From Nanobdellota archaeon (GTDB lineage: Archaea > Nanobdellota > Nanobdellia > Pacearchaeales > GW2011-AR1): a stretch of 12,097 bases of DNA. Each line of letters starts with the position of its first letter. Positions within the stretch are counted from its first letter, which is position 1. Location of the stretch: the NCBI GenBank assembly GCA_030640565.1, contig DAOWJD010000006.1, positions 1-12,097 on the forward strand. The letters run 5' to 3'. This document shows positions 1 through 6,809 of the stretch, piece after piece. Made by a program: the position numbers and the translations under genes. Under the pieces are notes generated by a model that saw nothing but the letters and a program-made list of their open reading frames with translations, ran no database searches and had not been told where the DNA came from.

Positions 1-377
1 CAAAAAATCAAAAAGGAGAAACTGTTTTACGTCTGCATCCAAAATTCGCACCAATAAAAGCAGCTATTTTTCCAATTGTTAAGAAACCTGAATTTGAAAA
101 AATTGCGAAAGAAGTTTTTGATGAACTGAAAAAAGAATACAATGTTATTTACGATAAATCAGGAAGCATTGGTAGAAGATATGCGAGAAATGATGAAATA
201 GGAACGCCTTTTTGCATAACTATTGATGGAGAAAGCATAAAAAGAAAAGATATAACTATTAGAAATCGAGATACGACAAAACAAATAAGAGTAAAAATTT
301 CAGAGCTTAAAAATGTTTTAAGCAAAATCATTAAAGGAGAGATTGAATTTGAAAAAGCGGGAACTTTAATTAAATAG
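1..377 (+). CDS. glyS: Glycyl-tRNA synthetase, archaeal/eukaryotic dimeric type, C-terminal fragment
   Basis: This is the last 124 codons of a gene that begins before the window; the reading frame starts at base 3 and stops with TAG at 375-377. The enzyme charges tRNA-Gly with glycine in the cytoplasm. The visible part is the anticodon-binding domain (HGTP_anticodon fold). It opens with a strand carrying LHPKFAPIKAAIFPIV, followed by the hallmark segment IGRRYARNDEIGTPFCIT and then TIRNRDTTKQIRV. This combination belongs to the single-chain alpha2 GlyRS of archaea and eukaryotes, not to the bacterial alpha/beta enzyme. The catalytic domain lies outside the window and cannot be judged. The gene converges on the VanZ-like gene, with 20 bp between the two stop codons. 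A T-run just after the stop (TAGTTTTTACC) could assist termination. Confidence 0.93.
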   Translation, partial: KNQKGETVLRLHPKFAPIKAAIFPIVKKPEFEKIAKEVFDELKKEYNVIYDKSGSIGRRYARNDEIGTPFCITIDGESIKRKDITIRNRDTTKQIRVKISELKNVLSKIIKGEIEFEKAGTLIK

Positions 378-397
378 TTTTTACCGTCGATAAAATT

Positions 398-799
398 TTA
401 ATTTGATATGGAGATAATCTTTCTCTTTTTGTTAAGATAGAGAATAAGTATTGTAGATAAAAATATGCCGATTGTATCTATTAGTATATCTTGTATTGAG
501 GGATATCTAAAAGGTACAAAGATTTGATGGAATTCATCTGATAAAGCATAAAGTATGGATGCTCCCAGAGAAATTAAGATATAACTTATCTTGATTTTTT
601 TATTTCCTTTTATAGAAATTAAAAGAAAAAAATTAAACAGGAAGAAGACCGCTAGATGATAAGTTGTTGGAATAAAAGTTAATCCCGTACCTATTCGATA
701 AGAAGTCCCGGAAATTGAGGAAAAATGAAATATCTCCAGAGCTATTAATAATGTAAAAATTATTGCTGCATATCTCTTTTTTTCTAACCAGTTAATCAT
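398..799 (-). CDS. VanZ-like integral membrane protein
   Basis: A 133-residue, very hydrophobic protein with about four predicted membrane segments, at roughly residues 10-28, 45-63, 70-86 and 104-122. The loop and last helix carry the VanZ-family signature: YALSDEFHQ (residues 84-92), FVPFR (94-98), then S101, D104 and D108 in the pattern S..D...D..G. VanZ-family proteins were named from a teicoplanin-resistance protein, but most members have no proven biochemical function. A role in antibiotic resistance should not be assumed in an archaeon. The ATG at 797-799 is preceded by a TATA-like CTTTTTTAAT on the minus strand (830-821), about 27 bp upstream. This supports the start and suggests transcription independent of the tRNA upstream. 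The family call is firm; the function is unknown. Confidence 0.85.
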   Translation of the reverse strand: MINWLEKKRYAAIIFTLLIALEIFHFSSISGTSYRIGTGLTFIPTTYHLAVFFLFNFFLLISIKGNKKIKISYILISLGASILYALSDEFHQIFVPFRYPSIQDILIDTIGIFLSTILILYLNKKRKIISISN

Positions 800-820
800 T
801 CATCTTTAATCTGCTTTTTC

Positions 821-830
821 ATTAAAAAAG
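821..830 (-). promoter_or_regulatory. TATA box of the VanZ-like gene
   Basis: CTTTTTTAAT on the minus strand, centred about 27 bp upstream of the ATG at 799. It matches in sequence and distance the boxes upstream of rps17e, endA and alaS in this window. It predicts a leaderless or nearly leaderless transcript. Confidence 0.5.
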
Positions 831-858
831 ATTGTTATGATAGAGTTCAGGAATAGAA

Positions 859-930
859 TGGCTGCACTGGGAGTCGAACCCAGGACCTCTTGCTCATGAG
901 ACAAGCGTTCTGCCACTGAACTATGCAGCC
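859..930 (-). tRNA. tRNA with anticodon CAT (Met elongator or Ile2)
   Basis: Read on the minus strand, 72 nt fold into a full cloverleaf. The acceptor stem GGCTGCA/TGCAGCC is perfectly paired. The D arm is GTTC-AGTGGCA-GAAC. The anticodon stem CTTGT/GCAAG has one T-G pair and carries the loop CTCATGA, with anticodon CAT at plus-strand 896-898. The variable loop is AGGTC, the T arm is CTGGG-TTCGACT-CCCAG, and the discriminator base is A. There is no intron and no encoded CCA, so CCA must be added after transcription. The anticodon stem lacks the three consecutive G-C pairs of archaeal initiators, so this is not the initiator. With a CAT anticodon it is either elongator tRNA-Met or the tRNA-Ile2 whose wobble C is converted to agmatidine in archaea; sequence alone does not settle which. 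Confidence 0.95.
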
Positions 931-940
931 AAAATTAACA

Positions 941-958
941 AATATATTTAATTTAAAA
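941..958 (-). promoter_or_regulatory. TATA box region of the tRNA(CAT) gene
   Basis: TTTTAAATTAAATATATT on the minus strand, lying 11-28 bp upstream of the first tRNA base at 930. Its distal half, TTTTAAAT, sits at the distance expected for archaeal TBP binding if transcription starts at or just before the tRNA. This indicates that the tRNA has its own promoter rather than depending on rps17e read-through. Confidence 0.55.
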
Positions 959-1012
959 GTTTTGAGGTTTGCTTGATAAAATGATAAGGCGAAAGCCTGG
1001 AGAAAGAAGCAA

Positions 1013-1201
1013 CTATTTTTCTTCTATTTTTTTCTTTTCTTCTCTTGCTAAGAAACCTGCCATCTGATTTCTTATTTTTTTGCTTGGCATGGTTTTTCCT
1101 AAAATTTTCTTATTATCTTCAAAACTTTCGTTGAACTCAATTCCCTTCTTTATTAATTCATTAGCAGTTCTTTTTACTAGCTTTGATTTTATCTTTCCCA
1201 T
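1013..1201 (-). CDS. rps17e: 30S ribosomal protein S17e (eS17)
   Basis: A 62-residue, highly basic protein. The N-terminus MGKIKSKLVKRTANELIKK, the central FEDNKKIL and the C-terminal KKIRNQMAGFLAR match the conserved S17e (eS17) plan: a short helical bundle that binds 16S rRNA in the small-subunit head. S17e occurs in archaea and eukaryotes and is absent from bacteria, so it is a strong taxonomic marker here. The length is typical for archaea. The last residues (EEKKKIEEK) are a charged tail. A TATA box, ACTTTTAAAAATA on the minus strand at 1233-1221, lies 20-32 bp before the ATG, so the gene seems to be expressed from its own leaderless promoter rather than from the upstream winged-helix gene. 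Confidence 0.9.
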   Translation of the reverse strand: MGKIKSKLVKRTANELIKKGIEFNESFEDNKKILGKTMPSKKIRNQMAGFLAREEKKKIEEK

Positions 1202-1220
1202 AATATTCTTCGTATTCAGG

Positions 1221-1233
1221 TATTTTTAAAAGT
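1221..1233 (-). promoter_or_regulatory. TATA box of rps17e
   Basis: ACTTTTAAAAATA on the minus strand, about 26 bp upstream of the S17e ATG at 1201. It is squeezed between that start and the stop codon of the preceding winged-helix gene at 1236-1238. The same ACTTTTAAA core appears before endA and the tRNA gene. Confidence 0.55.
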
Positions 1234-1235
1234 TA

Positions 1236-2081
1236 TTATTTTAGTTTTTCTATAGAATGAAGATTTTTTACAGCTGATATTAATTCCCGAACTTTTTTTA
1301 AAGGATCTCCCAAGCTTAAAATCATATAAGGCAAATTAAATTCAGCAGATTTTTTTGCTGCCTTTATTATGTCGTTGTCACTTAATCTCTTTTTATTATA
1401 AGCAACCACGATTTTTTCTCCTTCAGAATCTTTTACTCGCAATAAACTTTCATTTCTGCTAAAACTAATTATATCAATTAATTCTGTTGATTTCTCTGAT
1501 AAAAATTCCTTTACATTATTGAAAAAATTTCTCTCTTTTTGAGATGTTTTTGATATTTTCTTTTTTTGCGTTCTTTTTGTTCCTTCTTTTTTAGATGAAT
1601 CAAAAATATCAAGAGTTTTTTCTATCTTTTCCTTCTCAATTTTCTTTGGTTTTTCTACCACTTTAAATTCTGTTATTGGAATTGTGAAATATCGCCAAAA
1701 GATTTCATCATTTTTTTTAAAAGGTATGGCAAAATCCTTTATTTCTCTTAAAGCTATTCTAATTGCAGGTTCTTGTTCAGAATCTTTGATAATTTTTCCC
1801 TCTTTTAAAAGTGCAAAAGCTTCTTTTTCCCTGCTTTTCAAGTAATGTGAGAATTTTTCAAGTAATTGTTCTTGTCCGGATAAATAATATAGTGGAGAAT
1901 TACCAACTTTCATATAACTTATCTTGATTCTTTTCTCAGAAGAAAGTTCAGAAAGAAAAGCTGAAGTGAAAAGCGAGCTTGATTCTATCCCTCTTCCAAT
2001 ATGAACTGGAAGACCAGGTCCATTCCTTCTTAAAATAGAGATTATTTTTTCTTTTATTTCAGAAGTATCTTGTTGAGGCAT
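1236..2081 (-). CDS. Winged-helix DNA-binding-like protein of unknown function, conserved-looking
   Basis: A 281-residue protein that I do not recognise as a named gene. Residues 5-68 look like a winged helix: a helix EIKEKIISILRR, a GLPVHIGRGI turn-helix, a recognition-type helix SSLFTSAFLSELSSEKRI and a wing strand ISYMKVGNSPLYYL. Residues 70-140 are mixed alpha/beta, 141-185 a very Lys/Glu/Ser-rich linker, and 186-281 a compact C-terminal domain. That domain has a strand LLRVKDSEGEKIVVAYNKK, a helix starting SDNDIIKAAKKSAEF and a strand PYMILSLG. This order loosely recalls small PD-(D/E)XK nuclease-like folds, but I cannot point to a complete catalytic set. A DNA-binding role is therefore reasonable and nuclease activity is speculation. 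The ATG at 2081 follows a TATA box, TATTTATAA on the minus strand at 2113-2105. Confidence 0.55.
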   Translation of the reverse strand: MPQQDTSEIKEKIISILRRNGPGLPVHIGRGIESSSLFTSAFLSELSSEKRIKISYMKVGNSPLYYLSGQEQLLEKFSHYLKSREKEAFALLKEGKIIKDSEQEPAIRIALREIKDFAIPFKKNDEIFWRYFTIPITEFKVVEKPKKIEKEKIEKTLDIFDSSKKEGTKRTQKKKISKTSQKERNFFNNVKEFLSEKSTELIDIISFSRNESLLRVKDSEGEKIVVAYNKKRLSDNDIIKAAKKSAEFNLPYMILSLGDPLKKVRELISAVKNLHSIEKLK

Positions 2082-2102
2082 GATTTAAGGAAATGCTCGG
2101 AG

Positions 2103-2113
2103 GTTATAAATAT
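2103..2113 (-). promoter_or_regulatory. TATA box of the winged-helix gene
   Basis: TATTTATAACC on the minus strand, centred about 27 bp upstream of the ATG at 2081, in the 40-bp gap after the endA stop. No Shine-Dalgarno sequence lies between it and the ATG, consistent with a leaderless mRNA. Confidence 0.5.
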
Positions 2114-2121
2114 TTTTATGG

Positions 2122-2640
2122 TCAAGGTCTAATCCACGAGCATTCATAATAACTTACATCCCCTTCTTCGTCGACAATTGCTAAAAGCAGGTTTTTCTTT
2201 GTGCTATGAGCTACACGATTTTTTGCAGAAAACTCATGCCATGTTAGTCTTTTAGATTCATGGTCAGCAAAAACTATCCATTTAGCGTGTTTTTTCCCAG
2301 GTTTGGCACCTTTTTCATAAACTCTAAAATCAGCCCCAAATTTAAGAGCTGTTTTTACAATATAACCTCTTTCTCTCAAATCTCTAAATACAGGATATTT
2401 AATATGAATTCTTTTATCAGCTCTTTGGATTTTTTTCATTAATTCTTTTAAGGGAATCTTTTTTTTCCCAGAGAAAACATCCATTTTTTTCCTTTCAACA
2501 AGAAAAAGAGTTTCTGATAAGGAATATTGAATTTGTTCTCCTAATGGTTCACCAAAATGACTTTTTTTATGAAGAGAAAATGCCTCTATAGAATTACTAG
2601 ATATGTTTTCACCAATAATATGAGCTAAGATTTTATCCAT
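2122..2640 (-). CDS. endA: tRNA-splicing endonuclease EndA
   Basis: A 172-residue archaeal splicing endonuclease, which cuts the bulge-helix-bulge at intron-exon junctions of pre-tRNA (and pre-rRNA). The N-terminal half (about 1-78) is the small alpha/beta domain. The C-terminal half is the catalytic domain, starting at KYPVFRDLRERGYIVK. The catalytic triad is readable: Tyr108 in GADFRVYEKG, His118 in GKKHAKWIV, and a Lys at 148 or 149 in HSTKKNLLLAIVD. The protein ends in the usual strand DVSYYECSWIRP. The length is that of the single-domain subunit that forms an alpha4 homotetramer (Methanocaldococcus type). The ATG at 2640 lies 53 bp from the divergent leuS start, with a TATA-like element about midway. 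There is no sign of damage. Confidence 0.95.
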   Translation of the reverse strand: MDKILAHIIGENISSNSIEAFSLHKKSHFGEPLGEQIQYSLSETLFLVERKKMDVFSGKKKIPLKELMKKIQRADKRIHIKYPVFRDLRERGYIVKTALKFGADFRVYEKGAKPGKKHAKWIVFADHESKRLTWHEFSAKNRVAHSTKKNLLLAIVDEEGDVSYYECSWIRP

Positions 2641-2661
2641 ATTTTTTAGAGTTAAGGAGAA

Positions 2662-2689
2662 TATTTAAAAGTTGCTAACAACTTTTAAA
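2662..2689. promoter_or_regulatory. Divergent endA/leuS promoter with 11-bp inverted repeat
   Basis: The 53-bp gap between the two start codons contains a perfect inverted repeat: TTTAAAAGTTG (2664-2674), spacer CTAA, CAACTTTTAAA (2679-2689). The left arm is centred about 25 bp from both the leuS ATG (2694, +) and the endA ATG (2640, -). One near-symmetric TATA element could therefore serve both directions with leaderless transcripts. The right arm lies only about 5-15 bp upstream of the leuS ATG, too close to act as its TATA box. It may be coincidental, an operator, or an alternative box. No Shine-Dalgarno sequence precedes either ATG. Confidence 0.6.
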
Positions 2690-2693
2690 AAGA

Positions 2694-5177
2694 ATGAAAA
2701 AGGAAGATTTTGATCCAAAATATGACTTTAAAAAGATTGAAAAGAAGTGGCAGAAAAAGTGGGAGAATGCCAAGATTTTTGAGGTGAAGGAAGAGGGAAA
2801 GAAAAAGAAATTTTATGTTCTTGAAATGTTTCCTTATGCATCTGGAGAAGGACTCCACATAGGGCATACACTTAATTATACTATCGGAGATATTTATGCA
2901 AGATTTAAGAGAATGCAAGGATTTAGTGTTCTTCATCCTATAGGTTATGATAGTTTTGGATTGCCTGCTGAAAATGCTGCTATTAAAATTGGAGAGCATC
3001 CTAAAAAATATACTGAAAAAGCAATTTTGAATTATGAAAAACAATTAAAATCACTTGGTTTTAGTTATGATTGGAGAAGAAAATTATCAACCCATAATAA
3101 AGAATACTATAAATGGAACCAATTTTTCTTTTTGAAATTCTTAGAAAAAGATCTTGTTTATAAGAAACATTCAAGTGTGAATTGGTGTCCAAAATGTAAA
3201 ACTGTTCTAGCTAATGAACAAGTTCATAATGGTAAATGCGAATATCATGAAGGTACAGAAGTTGAGATGAAACTTCTTGAACAGTGGTTTATTAAAACAA
3301 CAGCTTATGCAGATGAACTTTTAGATTTTGTTGATGATTTAAACTGGCCTTCAAAGATAAAAGCAATGCAGAAAAATTGGATTGGAAAAAGTCATGGAAT
3401 TGATATTGACTTTGAGATTAAAGGTGAGAAATGGCCTGTTTTCACAACAAGACCGGATACGATTTACGGAGTTACTTTTATGGTTATTTCTGCCCAGCAT
3501 TCAAAACTTAAAGAAATTGTTACAAAAGAACAGAAAAAAGAAGTTGACAAATTCCTAAAAAAATTAAAATCAGTTAGTGAAAAAGAATTGGGAGATTTAG
3601 AGAAAGAAGGGGTTTTTACAGGAAGTTATTCAGTAAATCCTATCAATGGCGAGAAGATTCCTGTTTATGCTGGAAATTTTGTCCTCGCTGATTATGGTTC
3701 TGGAATGGTTATGGCTGTTCCTGCGCATGACCAAAGAGATTTTGAGTTTGCAGAAAAATATAATGTTCCTATAAAAGTTGTTATTGAACCAAAAGATTTT
3801 GAAATTTATGAAAGAAATGGAAAACTTCCAAGAGCTTATACAGGAGAAGGATTTTTGGTTAATTCTGGAGAATTTGATGGGTTAGAAAGTAAAAAAGCAA
3901 TTGAAAAAATAACAAAATATTTTGAAAAGAAAAAACAAGGAAGAAAAACTATCCAGTATAAGCTAAGAGACTGGCTTGTTTCTAGACAAAGATATTGGGG
4001 TGCGCCGATTCCTATTGTTTATTGTGATAAATGTGGGATTGTTCCTGTTCCTGAAAAAGATTTACCTATAACATTACCAATGAATATTAAATTTGGAAAA
4101 GGAAACCCTTTAGCTACTAATAAAAAGTTTTTAGAAACTAAATGTCCAATATGTAAAGGGAAAGCAAAAAGAGAAACAGATACTATGGATACTTTTTTTG
4201 ACAGCTCGTGGTATTTCTTAAGATATTTTGATTCTAAAAATAATAAAAAAGCTTTTGATAAGAAAAAAGTGAAATATTGGATGCCTGTTGATCAATACAT
4301 AGGTGGTGCAGAACATGCAACAATGCATTTAATCTATGCAAGATTTTTCATAAAAGCTCTTCGTGATTTAGGTTATGTTGAATTTGATGAACCTTTTCCA
4401 AATCTTTTTAATCAAGGGATGCTTCATGCAAAAGATGGAAGGAAAATGAGTAAATCTTTAGGAAATGTGATAAATCCTTTAGAGTTTATTGAAAAATATA
4501 GTGCAGATTCTTTACGTCTCTCTCTAATGAGTTTTGCTTCACCTGATTCAGATACTTGTTGGGATGAGAAAGTTATTGTAGGTAGCTTTAAATTTCTAGA
4601 AAAAGTTTATAGGCATTTTATGAATTTTAAATCTGAAAAAGGAGATGGGATAATTGAGCACAAATTAAATAAAACTATTAAAGAAGTGAAAGAAGATATT
4701 GAAAAATTCAAATATAATCTTGCTATTATTAAGATAAGAGAGCTTTTTAGTTATCTTGAAGAAGGGGTAAGTAAAAAAGATGCTGAGACATTTTTAATTA
4801 TGTTGCATCCTTTTTGTCCGCATGTAACAGAAGAGCTTTGGCAGAAACTTGGAAACAAGTCGTTTATTAGTCTGCAGAAATGGCCAATTGCCGACGAGAA
4901 AAAGATAAATGAGAGATTTGAGAAACAAGAACAGGAACTTAGAAAATTAATTGAAGATATTAATAAGATTGCAAAACTTCTTAAGAAAAAATCAAAGAAA
5001 GATTTTGTTTACACACTTCCTAATGAAAAACAAATTTATCAAAAAAACAGTGGTGAGATTAAAAAAAGAACAGGTATTGATGTAGAAGTTTATGCTGTGA
5101 ATGATAAAGATAAGTATGACCCTGAAAATAAATCAAAGAAAGTCAAGCCAGGCAGACCAGGAATTTATATAGAGTAA
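2694..5177 (+). CDS. leuS: Leucyl-tRNA synthetase, bacterial-type architecture
   Basis: An 827-residue class I synthetase that charges tRNA-Leu. HIGH is at 55-58 and KMSKS at 584-588. The first zinc module has Cys165, Cys168, Cys182 and His185; a second pair of knuckles lies at Cys444/447 and Cys484/487. The CP1 editing domain carries the Thr-rich TTRPDTIYG (251-259) and AVPAHDQRDFEFA with Asp346 and Asp349, residues used to hydrolyse mischarged tRNA-Leu. The zinc module followed by QWFIKTTAYADELL and NWIGKSHG before CP1 is the bacterial order. Archaeal/eukaryotic LeuRS has CP1 elsewhere and is usually over 900 residues. The rest is the anticodon-binding bundle (about 650-740) and a C-terminal domain ending PGRPGIYIE. 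The gene starts a three-gene operon. The sequence is intact; transfer from bacteria is inferred. Confidence 0.97.
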   Translation: MKKEDFDPKYDFKKIEKKWQKKWENAKIFEVKEEGKKKKFYVLEMFPYASGEGLHIGHTLNYTIGDIYARFKRMQGFSVLHPIGYDSFGLPAENAAIKIGEHPKKYTEKAILNYEKQLKSLGFSYDWRRKLSTHNKEYYKWNQFFFLKFLEKDLVYKKHSSVNWCPKCKTVLANEQVHNGKCEYHEGTEVEMKLLEQWFIKTTAYADELLDFVDDLNWPSKIKAMQKNWIGKSHGIDIDFEIKGEKWPVFTTRPDTIYGVTFMVISAQHSKLKEIVTKEQKKEVDKFLKKLKSVSEKELGDLEKEGVFTGSYSVNPINGEKIPVYAGNFVLADYGSGMVMAVPAHDQRDFEFAEKYNVPIKVVIEPKDFEIYERNGKLPRAYTGEGFLVNSGEFDGLESKKAIEKITKYFEKKKQGRKTIQYKLRDWLVSRQRYWGAPIPIVYCDKCGIVPVPEKDLPITLPMNIKFGKGNPLATNKKFLETKCPICKGKAKRETDTMDTFFDSSWYFLRYFDSKNNKKAFDKKKVKYWMPVDQYIGGAEHATMHLIYARFFIKALRDLGYVEFDEPFPNLFNQGMLHAKDGRKMSKSLGNVINPLEFIEKYSADSLRLSLMSFASPDSDTCWDEKVIVGSFKFLEKVYRHFMNFKSEKGDGIIEHKLNKTIKEVKEDIEKFKYNLAIIKIRELFSYLEEGVSKKDAETFLIMLHPFCPHVTEELWQKLGNKSFISLQKWPIADEKKINERFEKQEQELRKLIEDINKIAKLLKKKSKKDFVYTLPNEKQIYQKNSGEIKKRTGIDVEVYAVNDKDKYDPENKSKKVKPGRPGIYIE

Positions 5178-5178
5178 A

Positions 5179-5745
5179 ATGAAAATAATTATGATTCATG
5201 GATGTCCTTCTAATATTGAAGAAGCAATGAGTCCAGAAACAAGGACTTATGATAAACATTGGATACCCTGGACTAAAAGACAATTAGAAAAAAGAAATAT
5301 ACAAACTTTTACCCCTTTAATGCCTGAACCATGGGGGCCAGATTATAACAAATTTAAGAAAGAATTTGAGAAACATGATGTTGATGAAGATAGTATATTG
5401 ATTGGCCATAGCTGTGGTTGTGCTTTTTTGGTTAGATGGTTAGGAGAAACAAAACAAACAATTGATAAGTTAATTCTTGTGGCTCCTTGGAAAATACCAG
5501 ATAAAGATGATAAACACAGAAAAGAATTTTATATGTATCCTATTGATAAATCAATTAAAGATAGAGTTAATAAAATTATAATGTTTACAGCAGATGATGA
5601 AGAGGATGGTGGGAAGAAAAGCTTAAAAATTTATAATGAATCTTTAGGAGGCAAGATTATTGAACTTAAAGGACATGGGCATTATACTCTGGGGGATATG
5701 GGCACAGAAGAATTCCCAGAACTATTAAAAGAAATACTTGATTAG
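5179..5745 (+). CDS. RBBP9/YdeN-like alpha/beta serine hydrolase
   Basis: A 188-residue single-domain alpha/beta hydrolase of the small RBBP9/YdeN family. It opens with the first strand and oxyanion-type turn KIIMIHGCPSN. The nucleophile elbow GHSCG has Ser78 as predicted nucleophile. The acid is expected in TADDEEDGG (Asp139-Asp143), and GHGHYT supplies His166 or His168, most likely His168. This spacing closely matches the known Ser75/Asp138/His165 triad of human RBBP9. The substrate is unknown for this family, so only serine hydrolase/esterase chemistry can be proposed. The protein lacks a signal peptide and is presumably cytoplasmic. Its ATG is one base after the leuS stop codon, so it is almost certainly co-transcribed with leuS and probably translationally coupled; no Shine-Dalgarno site is visible. 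Confidence 0.87.
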   Translation: MKIIMIHGCPSNIEEAMSPETRTYDKHWIPWTKRQLEKRNIQTFTPLMPEPWGPDYNKFKKEFEKHDVDEDSILIGHSCGCAFLVRWLGETKQTIDKLILVAPWKIPDKDDKHRKEFYMYPIDKSIKDRVNKIIMFTADDEEDGGKKSLKIYNESLGGKIIELKGHGHYTLGDMGTEEFPELLKEILD

Positions 5746-5752
5746 AATAAAA

Positions 5753-5757
5753 GAGGT
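5753..5757 (+). promoter_or_regulatory. Shine-Dalgarno site deciding the start of the transglutaminase-like gene
   Basis: GAGGT lies four bases before the ATG at 5762 and can pair with the archaeal 16S rRNA 3' tail (CCUCC region). It favours this ATG over an in-frame TTG at 5738, which lies inside the preceding gene. It is the only convincing ribosome-binding site I see in the window, in keeping with an operon-internal position where a leaderless start is impossible. Confidence 0.65.
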
Positions 5758-5761
5758 TGAA

Positions 5762-6808
5762 ATGGAAAATTTAAATCAACAAAAACACCCACAATATATT
5801 TGGATAATTCTTTTTATTGTTCTTGTTTTGGTTTTAGTGGTATTATACCTCGCATTATCTAAGGAAAAATTTGGAGGAATTCCGGTATGTGGTGATGGAA
5901 CTATTTATGGAGAGTGTTCATCAGATAAACCATATTATTGTCAAGAAAAAATTCTTATAGAAAACGCCCTTACATGTGGATGTGTTGATTTCTTAGAGAA
6001 TGAAGGCAATTCTTGCGTTTTAGAAGAAAATATGACTTCTAAAAATATTGTTCTTAAGTATATTTCAAGTAAAGAAGAAAAAGAAATTAATTTTATGGCT
6101 TATGATGAAATAAATAATTATGTTTTAGATACTCCGAGAACAATTGATTATATGGGTTCAGAAACACCTTCTAGAGCTGATTTTAAACTTAAAGCTATAA
6201 ATGAAGAGATTCAAAGAGAAATGATTTTATCATTAGTTAAAAAAATACAAAATCTTGAACCTAATGATAAAGTTCAACAAGTAAGAATTGCAATTAGCAT
6301 TGTTCAGAATATTCCTTATGGTGCTTCAGACAAAAAACAATCTTTTGTGGGGCAAGAAGTAGAATATTCAAGATATCCATATGAGGTTTTATATGAAAAC
6401 CAAGGGATTTGTGGAGAGAAATCCTTGCTTTTATCATTTTTATTAAAAGAGTTAGGATATGGTGTTTCTATATTTTATTTTGCAGAGGAAAACCACGAAG
6501 TAGTCGGAATCAAATGTCCTTTAAGTAAGAGTTTTTATGGCAGTGGATACTGTTTTGTTGAAACAGATAGGCCTTCAATAATCACAGATAGTTCTATGGT
6601 GTTTGAAGGGGAAGTAAAACTAAAATCTGAGCCAGAAGTAATTTTAATTTCTGATGGATTATCTCTTCCTAAAAATATGTATGAATATAGAGATGCAAAA
6701 ACTCTTAAAAACATCAGAGAAAAAAATCTTCTTGGGATTTTGAACTTTTGGAAGTTTAAAGGTTTGAAAGAAAAATATGGTTTAGTCGAAGTTTATAATT
6801 TGGAGTGA
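5762..6808 (+). CDS. Membrane-anchored, Cys-rich transglutaminase-like (papain-fold) protein
   Basis: A 348-residue protein. Residues 12-32 form one strong membrane segment after a short polar start, so it is probably anchored with the rest outside the cell. Residues 43-85 hold six Cys (43, 52, 60, 72, 74, 85) in a small module: CGDG, YGEC, KPYYC, CGC and a final C, likely disulfide- or metal-stabilised. Residues about 145-290 fit the transglutaminase-like fold. It has a helical lead-in (IVQNIPYG), catalytic Cys217 in GICGEKS at the start of a helix, His245 in EENHEVVGI and Asp269 in FVETDRP, a Cys-His-Asp triad in the right order. Such domains act as proteases, peptide hydrolases or crosslinkers; which applies here is unknown. 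It is the last gene of the leuS operon. The ATG at 5762 is preferred because of the Shine-Dalgarno site. Confidence 0.82.
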   Translation: MENLNQQKHPQYIWIILFIVLVLVLVVLYLALSKEKFGGIPVCGDGTIYGECSSDKPYYCQEKILIENALTCGCVDFLENEGNSCVLEENMTSKNIVLKYISSKEEKEINFMAYDEINNYVLDTPRTIDYMGSETPSRADFKLKAINEEIQREMILSLVKKIQNLEPNDKVQQVRIAISIVQNIPYGASDKKQSFVGQEVEYSRYPYEVLYENQGICGEKSLLLSFLLKELGYGVSIFYFAEENHEVVGIKCPLSKSFYGSGYCFVETDRPSIITDSSMVFEGEVKLKSEPEVILISDGLSLPKNMYEYRDAKTLKNIREKNLLGILNFWKFKGLKEKYGLVEVYNLE

Positions 6809-6809
6809 A

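Noticed and set aside
149..331. Minus-strand open frame opposite glyS
   Set aside because: It lies antisense to the conserved GlyRS anticodon-binding domain and gives a hydrophobic low-complexity peptide, as AT-rich antisense frames do.
981..998. Small AGGC-GAAA-GCCT hairpin with an ATGATAA C-box-like motif, considered as a C/D box sRNA or terminator
   Set aside because: The stem has only four pairs, no D box (CTGA) lies at a suitable distance, and there is no oligo-T tract.
2685..3044. Minus-strand frame opposite the start of leuS
   Set aside because: It overlaps the HIGH-motif region of an unambiguous LeuRS and has no recognisable features of its own.
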